Translations under genes and position numbers: made by a program
Notes under the pieces: model-generated
What the model was told of the DNA's origin: nothing
Seen by the model: the letters and a program-made list of their open reading frames with translations, nothing else
The model's database searches: none
Part shown: positions 1-5,554 of the stretch, piece after piece
How the letters are laid out: every line of letters begins with the position of its first letter
Numbering within the stretch: position 1 is the first letter of the stretch
Origin: JBGPIT01 sp041485125
Lineage (GTDB): Bacteria > Desulfobacterota > Binatia > UTPRO1
Length of the DNA: 8,445 nt
NCBI GenBank assembly: GCA_041485125.1
Contig: JBGPIT010000225.1
Span: 1 to 8,445, forward strand
Direction: 5' to 3'

Positions 1-1301
1 CCGAGCTCGGCGTGCGCGGCTACATCGAGGAGCAGCTCCATCCCGAGACGATCCCGAACACCGCGCTCGACGCGCTGCTGGCGCGCTTTCCGAGCCTCGG
101 CATGGACTTCAACGAGCTGCGTACGAATTACCCCGGGCCGGGCGCGCCGGGGCAGCCCCGCATCGGCGACGTCCTGAAGGAGCTGCAGCGCGCCAAGATC
201 CTGCGCGCGGTCGCGAGCCGCCGTCAGCTCGAGGAGGTGCTCGCGGATTTCTGGTTCAACCACTTCAACGTCCTCGCCGTCGACCGCCGCATGTACGACA
301 TCTCGCCGTACGAGCGGCTGGCGATCCGTCCCTACGTCCTCGGCCGCTTCCGGGATCTACTCATCGCGACCGCACGCAGCCCGGCGATGGGCGACTATCT
401 CGACAATCGCCAGAACCGCGCCGGCGGCATCAACGAGAACTACGCCCGCGAGCTGATGGAGCTGCAGACGATCGGCGTCGACGGCGGCTTCAGCGAGGCG
501 GACGTGGTCGAGGTGGCGCGCGCCCTCACCGGTTGGCGCGACGATTGGTTCGCACCCGACGGCTTCGTCTTCGTCGCCGCGTGGCACGACTTCGACGCCA
601 AGACGATCATGGATCTCCAGATGCCGCCCGGCCGCGGCTACGAGGACGGCGCGGCCCTGATCGATTTCCTCGCGACTCATCCCCGCACCGCGCAGGTCGT
701 GTGCCGCAAGCTCGTCACGCGCTTCGTCGCCGACGACCCGCCGCAGGCGCTGGTGAGCGCTGCCGCGAACACCTTCCTCGCGACCGGCGGCGATCTTCGC
801 GCGGTCATGGCGACGATCCTGCTCTCGCCCGAGTTCCTCGACCGCCCCGAGTATCGCCAGACGAAAGTGAAACGGCCGCTGCACTTCCTTGCCAGCGTCG
901 CGCGTGCAACCGGCGCCGATCCGGCGGGTCTCGACCTGGACGCGATGCGGACCAGCGCCCGCGACATGGGCGAGGAGCTCTTCAAGGCGACGCCGCCAAC
1001 CGGCTATCCCGAGACCTCGGACTCCTGGTCCGGGCCGGGCGGCATGATCCTGCGCATCAACGAGATCGACCGCGTGGTCGCGCGCGCGGACGGCTACGCC
1101 TTCGAGTTCCCGGTGCGCGCCGGCGAGACCGCGACGATCGTCGACGCGCTCGTCGAGACGCTCTTCGTCGCCGGCGTCTCGGATGCCACGCGCGCCGCGG
1201 CGATCGCGTTCGTCGACGCCCTGCCCCTGGCCGACGACGATACGCGCGTCGAGCAGGCGGCCGCGATGCTGCTCGCGAGCCCGGAATTTCTCCGCCAATG
1301 A
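1..1301 (+). CDS. DUF1800 family protein, 5'-truncated by window edge
   Basis: This is the C-terminal part of a DUF1800 protein of unknown biochemical function. The reading frame is open to the left edge: codons before the GTG at 12 read E-L-G, and the text continues into VRGYIEEQLHPE, typical of the early part of this family, so the GTG is probably internal and the true start lies outside. Family signatures, numbering the GTG as residue 1, are FWFNHFNV (80-87), NENYARELMELQ from 141, a GW at the end of the following helix, WHDFDAKTI around 191, a CRKLVTRFVADDPP block, GGDLRAVMATILLSPEF, KVKRPLHFLAS and a TPPTGYPET-SW segment. Members are usually exported and encoded beside DUF1501, as here: its TGA overlaps the next ATG. 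Because the N-terminus is missing, a signal peptide cannot be judged. The family is clear; the role is not. Confidence 0.93.
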   Translation, partial: ELGVRGYIEEQLHPETIPNTALDALLARFPSLGMDFNELRTNYPGPGAPGQPRIGDVLKELQRAKILRAVASRRQLEEVLADFWFNHFNVLAVDRRMYDISPYERLAIRPYVLGRFRDLLIATARSPAMGDYLDNRQNRAGGINENYARELMELQTIGVDGGFSEADVVEVARALTGWRDDWFAPDGFVFVAAWHDFDAKTIMDLQMPPGRGYEDGAALIDFLATHPRTAQVVCRKLVTRFVADDPPQALVSAAANTFLATGGDLRAVMATILLSPEFLDRPEYRQTKVKRPLHFLASVARATGADPAGLDLDAMRTSARDMGEELFKATPPTGYPETSDSWSGPGGMILRINEIDRVVARADGYAFEFPVRAGETATIVDALVETLFVAGVSDATRAAAIAFVDALPLADDDTRVEQAAAMLLASPEFLRQ

Positions 1302-2524
1302 CGATGCCGACGGTGACACGACGCCAGTTTCTCAAGACCGGCGCCGTCGGTCTCACCGCCTTCTTCGTGCCGGCGCTGGCGGGACGGGCGGCGCGCGCCG
1401 CGACCCCGTCGGCGGTCCTGGTCGTGATCTACATGCGCGGCGGCGCCGACGGCTTGAACATGGTGATTCCCGCCGGCGACCCGCTCTACTACACGAGCCG
1501 GCCCACGATCCGCATACCGGCCGGCACCGAGCTGCCGCTCGACGGCTTCTTCGGCCTGAATCCGCAGCTCTCGGACTTGCTGCCGCTCTACGCTGCCGGC
1601 GAGCTGGCCTTCATTCACGCGTGCGGCAGCCCGGCGACCACGCGCTCGCACTTCCTCTCGCAGAGCTTCATGGAGCGCGGTGCGCCCGGGAACAACGCCG
1701 TCAAGGACGGCTGGCTGAACCGCTATCTCGCGATCGGCGGCGGCGACCGCGCCGTGGCCGGCATCAGTCTGAAGAACTCGAAGGTCCGCGCGCTCGCGGG
1801 CGCGGCGCCGTCCCTCGCCTTTCCGCGTATCGACGAGTTCAAGCTGACGGGCAACTTCGCGGCGGAGCGCCGTGCCGCCCTCACCGCCCGCTACGCGCTG
1901 CTCGTCGATACCGTCCTCGGCCGCAGCATGGTCGACGCGCTCGCCGCGATCGACGTGGTCGGCAACGTCTCGACCGCGACCGACGTCGTCTACCCGACGA
2001 GCCCGACCGGCGACCCGCTCGGCGCCGCGCTCGCCGACGCGGCGGCGCTCATCAAGGCGGAGATCGGCGTCCGCGTCATCGCGATCGACGTCCCGGGCTG
2101 GGACCACCACGCCGACACCGACGGCGCGATGCGCCGCGCCGGCGGCTATCTCGCCGCCGCCCTGCCCGCGTTCCGCACCGACCTCGGCGCGCGCACCGCG
2201 ACGACGCTCACGCTCTGCATGACCGAGTTCGGCCGGCGCGTGAAGGAGAACGGCGCCGGCGGCAGCGATCACGGCCACGGCACCGTCATGATGGCCCTCG
2301 GCGGTGGCATCACCGGCGGCCGCGTCTTGACGCGCGGCGGGCAGTGGCCCGGTCTCGCCCCCGAGCAGCTCTGGAACGGACAGGACCTCGCCGTCACGAC
2401 CGATTTCCGCGACGTCTTCGCCGAGGTGCTGCACCGCCATCTCGGCATTTCGCTCGGCGATTGCGGCAGCATCCTGCCCGGGTTCGCCGTCGACCCGACG
2501 ACCTTTCCCGGACTCTACGCCTGA
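1298..2524 (+). CDS. DUF1501 family protein with Tat signal peptide
   Basis: Predicted 408-residue exported protein of the DUF1501 family, a group related by fold to the alkaline phosphatase/sulfatase superfamily, whose activity is generally unassigned. The N-terminus shows a twin-arginine motif (TRRQFLK, residues 7-13), a hydrophobic stretch and an A-R-A cleavage site near 32-34, so Tat export of a folded, perhaps metal-bound, protein is likely. Family motifs are VIYMRGGADGLN (43-54), a SHFLSQSFME segment, GWDHHAD (267-273), and TEFGRR (309-314) followed by SDHGHGT (323-329); the Asp/His clusters are candidate metal ligands. The ATG at 1298 is chosen because it overlaps the upstream TGA (ATGA) and places the twin arginines correctly; an ATG at 1304 is also possible. 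No strong Shine-Dalgarno precedes it, which fits translational coupling. The open frame upstream to 533 is only an antiparallel-style shadow of the DUF1800 gene. Confidence 0.94.
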   Translation: MTMPTVTRRQFLKTGAVGLTAFFVPALAGRAARAATPSAVLVVIYMRGGADGLNMVIPAGDPLYYTSRPTIRIPAGTELPLDGFFGLNPQLSDLLPLYAAGELAFIHACGSPATTRSHFLSQSFMERGAPGNNAVKDGWLNRYLAIGGGDRAVAGISLKNSKVRALAGAAPSLAFPRIDEFKLTGNFAAERRAALTARYALLVDTVLGRSMVDALAAIDVVGNVSTATDVVYPTSPTGDPLGAALADAAALIKAEIGVRVIAIDVPGWDHHADTDGAMRRAGGYLAAALPAFRTDLGARTATTLTLCMTEFGRRVKENGAGGSDHGHGTVMMALGGGITGGRVLTRGGQWPGLAPEQLWNGQDLAVTTDFRDVFAEVLHRHLGISLGDCGSILPGFAVDPTTFPGLYA

Positions 2525-2525
2525 C

Positions 2526-2529
2526 GAGG
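2526..2529 (+). promoter_or_regulatory. Ribosome binding site of the Ig-repeat gene
   Basis: GAGG lies seven bases before the ATG at 2537, within the 12-base gap after the DUF1501 stop. It supports this ATG as the start and, with the tight spacing, cotranscription with the two preceding genes. Confidence 0.6.
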
Positions 2530-2536
2530 TTCCGCC

Positions 2537-5470
2537 ATGCCCGACTGCCCCCTGCACCGCCGCCCCATCGCGATCGCGCTGCTGTCCGCGCTGATCGCCA
2601 CCAGCCTATGCGCGCCGGCGCCCGCGCGCGCCGGCGGTCCGCCGGTGGCATACCTGACCCACTATCTGTGCCGGCGAGCGCGCCCGGCGCACCCGCCGCG
2701 CGACGGCGCCGTACCGCGCTTCGCGCCGATCCGCGGCGTCACGGCCATCGATCGATTCAGCTCGATCGATCCCTCTGATCCGCACACGATCGACATCGCC
2801 AAGCCCGATGGGCTCTGCAAACCGGTGCTGGTCTACAACTCACCGCTCGACCCGGACACCTATCTCGAGTCGTACCGCGCCCGGCCGAGTCACACGCGGC
2901 CGAAACCGGCCGACTTCGTTCCGCGCACCGAGAGCGTGGTGACCGCCTTCGGCACGCTCACGCTGGACGTCATCGCACCGGCGGGATTGCTCGTGTCTTC
3001 GTCGGTCGAGCCGGGCGAGTCGGCGCGATCGGCGCCGAGCGGTGCACCGTGGCGCTGCTATGACGTCGCCAAGCCGACCGCGCCGGTGCAGCATCAGCTC
3101 TCGGTGTTCGACGAGCGTTGGCTCTCGCTCGACGTCGGCGCGCCGCAGAGACTGTGCGTCCCCGCGAACCAAGACGGCGCGCATCCCGACGCCCCCGCGC
3201 GCACCGATGCCTTCGTCTGTCACCGTGCGCGACTCTCGCGGACGCGGCGCAAGCAGTCGGCGCCGGCCCCGTCGACGGTCACGACCCACAACCTGCTCGG
3301 CGCCGGCCTGGTGCGACGCGGTACGATCCTCGAGCTCTGCATGCCGGCAACGCTCCCGAGCGGCACGCCAGCGTCGGCGTGTCCGCTGCCGACGGCGACC
3401 CCGACGCCGACACCGACCGTTGCGCCGACAGCGGACCGCGCGACGCTCGAGAGCCTCTCGTTGTCGCCGCCGCTCATTGCCCGCCTGCCCGGCGAGTCGA
3501 AACATTTCAGCGCGACCGGCCATTTCCCCGGCGGGCTGATGCAAGATCTCTCGCAGGAGGTGACGTTCACCTCGAGCGACCCAGCGGTCGCCGTCGCTCC
3601 GAACGCCTCCGGCGACCGTAACCGCATCGATCTCCTCAGCAAGGGAACGACGATCATCTCGGCGACCGATCCGCTGACCGGCGTCACCTCGGCTGCCTCC
3701 GGTGGCGATGCGACGTTGATCGCGACGGGGCCGCTCCAGTACATCACCACGTCACCGGTGCAGGACGTCGTCGACCTGTGCGAGTCGGTCCAATACACCG
3801 CAACCGGTCACTACGAGGACGGCGTCGTCCGCAATCTGACCCAGGACGTCATCTGGTCGACGGACGATCCGAGCGTCGCACGCGCGACCAACCCTGTCGG
3901 GCAACGGAGTCGGATCGACGGGCTCGCGCCGGGGCTCACGTACGTCCGCGCTCGCGACCCCGTGACCGGGATGGTGTCGCTCGATTGCTGCTGGCCGATC
4001 CAGACCTCGAGGCTGTACGTCGGCGGCGCGTTGGTCGGGATCTTCCTCGAGGCGACCCCCGACGACCGCGCGTTCTCGCCGGCACGTGCGCCGGACCCGC
4101 GGCGCGTGTCCGCGGTCGCCGTCTTCACCGGCGGCGCGAGGCGCGTGGTGACCGAGGACGTGGTGTTCCAATCGAGTGACGAGAGCGTCGTCCAAACGCC
4201 CAATCAGGCTGGCGACCGCGGCAAGCTCCTGACGGTCGGCAGTGGCACCGCGAGCATTACGGCCACGGACCCGGCGACCGGCATCTCCACGCCGTCGAAG
4301 AGCCTGCGCGTGCTCGACGGCCTGATCTCGGTTTCGATTCCGCTCTACGACAACCCGCATCCGGTCGTGGACGTCGGGTACGGGATCTACTTCACCGTGA
4401 GCGGCGAGTTCCCGGACGGTTCCGCGATTCTCCACGACGTCCGACTGGTATCGAGCGATCCGACGATCGCCGACGCCGCCCCCGGCTCATCCGTCGTGGT
4501 GGGTCACAAGGCTGGCTTCGTGACGATCTCGGCCGTCGACATCCCGACCGGGATCAGCTCGACCGCAAGCGGCGGCGACGTCACGCTCGCCGTGCGTGGT
4601 CCGGTGCAACGGATCATCCTGACGCCGAAGACGACCCGACGCCTCCTCGGTCAGAAAGAGGCCTACTTGGTGCAGGTCTTCTACGAGGGCGGCTTCACCG
4701 AGCCGATCACGTTCCGCACCACGCTGACCTCGGCAGACCCGACCATCGGCAAGGCCGAAGGCTTCACCTGGAACGACGGCAACGCCGTGACCGCCGTCGG
4801 CAGCGGCACCACGACGATCTCCGCGTTCGATCCGGTGACGGGCCTCACGACGACCGCCAGTGGCGACGACGCGACGTTCACCGTCCTGAAGCCGCTCGCG
4901 CGCATCATCGTCACGCCGCACGGCGCGACCCGACTCTCGGGGCGCTCGTATTTCTACGGCGCGATCGGGCGCGACACCGACGGCGCGGAGATCAACCTCA
5001 CCCAAGACGTGACCTGGACGACGAGCGACCCGTCGATTGCGCTCGCGACCAATACGCTCGACGAGCGCAGCCGGATCGATACCCTCGCCCCGGGCGAGGG
5101 GACGATCACCGCGACCGAGTCGTTGAGCGGCGTGAGCTCGACGCAGGGCGGGCCGGACGCGACGCTCACCGTCATCGGTCCCCTGAAAAAGCTCGTCCTG
5201 ACCTCCGAGCTCGTGTCGTTCCAGAGCGGGCAGGAGTGGCAGCTCACCGCGACCGGCAAGACGCAGGGCGGTGAAGGCGCGAACCTCACCCAGGAGGTCG
5301 ATTACACGTCGAACGACCCTGCCGTCGTGCTCATCGCTCCGGACGCCGAGCACCGCAGTCGGATCGTGGCGGTCGCGCCGGGAAGCGCGACGATCTCCGC
5401 GAAAGATCCCGTGACGGGCATCACCTCGACGGCGTCAGGAGGCGACATCGTGATCACGGTGACGCCGTAA
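2537..5470 (+). CDS. Secreted protein: Cys-pair modules plus seven Big_2-like Ig repeats
   Basis: A 977-residue predicted extracytoplasmic protein of unknown function. Residues 1-32 form a Sec signal peptide (basic PLHRRP, hydrophobic IAIALLSALIA, cleavage after A-R-A at 32). C25 is preceded by leucine, not a small residue, so it is not a good lipobox. Residues about 39-270 hold four degenerate modules with the pattern xxCxxxx...(L)CxP. A TPTPTPT linker (about 284-300) follows. Residues 302-977 are seven tandem domains of 93-104 residues resembling bacterial Ig-like group 2, with recurring features such as SSDP, a TISATDPVTG turn and a final SGGDATLTV strand. The protein ends in the last Ig strand: no LPXTG, transmembrane helix, autotransporter or other sorting domain is visible, so it may be released, bound non-covalently, or retained by partners. 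Such architectures are common in surface adhesins and matrix proteins; that role is inference. It follows the DUF1800/DUF1501 pair in an apparent operon and precedes two hairpins. Confidence 0.88.
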   Translation: MPDCPLHRRPIAIALLSALIATSLCAPAPARAGGPPVAYLTHYLCRRARPAHPPRDGAVPRFAPIRGVTAIDRFSSIDPSDPHTIDIAKPDGLCKPVLVYNSPLDPDTYLESYRARPSHTRPKPADFVPRTESVVTAFGTLTLDVIAPAGLLVSSSVEPGESARSAPSGAPWRCYDVAKPTAPVQHQLSVFDERWLSLDVGAPQRLCVPANQDGAHPDAPARTDAFVCHRARLSRTRRKQSAPAPSTVTTHNLLGAGLVRRGTILELCMPATLPSGTPASACPLPTATPTPTPTVAPTADRATLESLSLSPPLIARLPGESKHFSATGHFPGGLMQDLSQEVTFTSSDPAVAVAPNASGDRNRIDLLSKGTTIISATDPLTGVTSAASGGDATLIATGPLQYITTSPVQDVVDLCESVQYTATGHYEDGVVRNLTQDVIWSTDDPSVARATNPVGQRSRIDGLAPGLTYVRARDPVTGMVSLDCCWPIQTSRLYVGGALVGIFLEATPDDRAFSPARAPDPRRVSAVAVFTGGARRVVTEDVVFQSSDESVVQTPNQAGDRGKLLTVGSGTASITATDPATGISTPSKSLRVLDGLISVSIPLYDNPHPVVDVGYGIYFTVSGEFPDGSAILHDVRLVSSDPTIADAAPGSSVVVGHKAGFVTISAVDIPTGISSTASGGDVTLAVRGPVQRIILTPKTTRRLLGQKEAYLVQVFYEGGFTEPITFRTTLTSADPTIGKAEGFTWNDGNAVTAVGSGTTTISAFDPVTGLTTTASGDDATFTVLKPLARIIVTPHGATRLSGRSYFYGAIGRDTDGAEINLTQDVTWTTSDPSIALATNTLDERSRIDTLAPGEGTITATESLSGVSSTQGGPDATLTVIGPLKKLVLTSELVSFQSGQEWQLTATGKTQGGEGANLTQEVDYTSNDPAVVLIAPDAEHRSRIVAVAPGSATISAKDPVTGITSTASGGDIVITVTP
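2651..3349 (+). repeat. Four degenerate cysteine-pair modules (protein level)
   Basis: Within the secreted Ig-repeat protein I align four units by eye. Unit 1 starts at THYLCRRAR (C45) and ends at DGLCKP (C94). Unit 2 starts at YLESYRARP and ends at AGLLVSS, so both cysteine positions are lost. Unit 3 runs from WRCYDV (C174) to QRLCVP (C207). Unit 4 runs from FVCHRARL (C228) to LELCMP (C268). The shared pattern is an aromatic or Cys start, a middle V..(D/N)xF-like segment, and an LCxP end. It resembles repeats I recall from secreted proteins of deltaproteobacterial and Binatota genomes (possibly the DUF7450 family), but that name is from memory and unchecked. The paired cysteines suggest one disulfide per unit in an oxidising compartment. 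Confidence 0.55.
3440..5467 (+). repeat. Seven tandem Big_2-like Ig domains (protein level)
   Basis: Domain boundaries in residues of the host protein are about 302-398, 399-491, 492-595, 596-688, 689-785, 786-881 and 882-977. Most begin PLxxIxxTP or similar, carry a ...(S/T)xDPxxA segment near the middle, then RSRIDxLAPG or an equivalent, TISATDPVTG, and close with SxASGGDATLTV. Repeats 2 and 6 share NLTQDV-W-T-DPS-A-ATN and RSRID-LAPG. Repeats 1 and 7 share (S/T)QEV and DPAV. Repeats 4 and 5 share SxDPTI. Repeat 2 replaces the last strand with SLDCCWPIQTS, and repeat 3 is longer with a different opening. The copies are diverged at DNA level, so this is an old array rather than a recent slippage expansion. 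Confidence 0.82.
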
Positions 5471-5479
5471 CGTCGGGGA

Positions 5480-5502
5480 CCGCACGCAGTAGGGGCGTGC
5501 GG
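5480..5502. terminator. Hairpin after the Ig-repeat gene
   Basis: CCGCACGC (5480-5487) pairs perfectly with GCGTGCGG (5495-5502) around a seven-base loop, starting ten bases after the TAA of the Ig-repeat gene. An outer GGGAC/GTCCC pairing (5476-5480 with 5512-5516) is possible as an alternative extension. No T-run follows, so an intrinsic terminator of classical form is not shown; pausing or 3'-end protection is as likely. Confidence 0.45.
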
Positions 5503-5514
5503 GCCGGTGGGGTC

Positions 5515-5554
5515 CCGGATCGGCGCGCTCAGTGCAGCGTGCGCGCCGATCCGG
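5515..5554. terminator. Perfect 14-bp inverted repeat spanning the kinase stop codon
   Basis: CCGGATCGGCGCGC (5515-5528) is the exact reverse complement of GCGCGCCGATCCGG (5541-5554), with a 12-base loop (5529-5540). The loop contains the TGA of the minus-strand kinase gene (5529-5531). The repeat sits between convergent genes and could end or process transcripts from either side; from the + side it lies 44 bases beyond the Ig-repeat stop. There is no following T-run on either strand, so the terminator label is an inference from position and stem strength. Confidence 0.5.

Noticed and set aside
533..1297. N-terminal extension of the DUF1501 frame into the DUF1800 gene
   Set aside because: The extension is Arg-rich out-of-frame text. 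The real start at 1298 gives a proper Tat signal peptide.
1094..2557. 487-codon open frame on the minus strand opposite the DUF1501 gene
   Set aside because: It is antisense to well-recognised DUF1800/DUF1501 coding sequence. Its translation is low-complexity Arg/Ala/Gly/Glu text with no domain, as expected from GC-rich codon bias.
2600..2620. Possible lipoprotein signal at C25 of the Ig-repeat protein
   Set aside because: The residue before the cysteine is leucine, which does not fit a lipobox. A better signal peptidase I site, A-R-A, follows at 30-32.
2747..2770. Nine-base inverted repeat ATCGATCGA / TCGATCGAT with several GATC sites
   Set aside because: It lies inside normal coding sequence of the Ig-repeat gene, and a nine-base hairpin is expected about once by chance in a window of this size. 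The GATC cluster follows from Ile-Asp codons.
3385..3436. TPTPTPT stretch as a possible unstable simple repeat or frameshift site
   Set aside because: The DNA is not a pure tandem repeat, the frame continues without break on both sides, and such linkers are ordinary between secreted domains.
3811..5353. Several minus-strand open frames opposite the Ig repeats
   Set aside because: They carry no recognisable domain, and the + strand shows consistent repeat structure over the same region.
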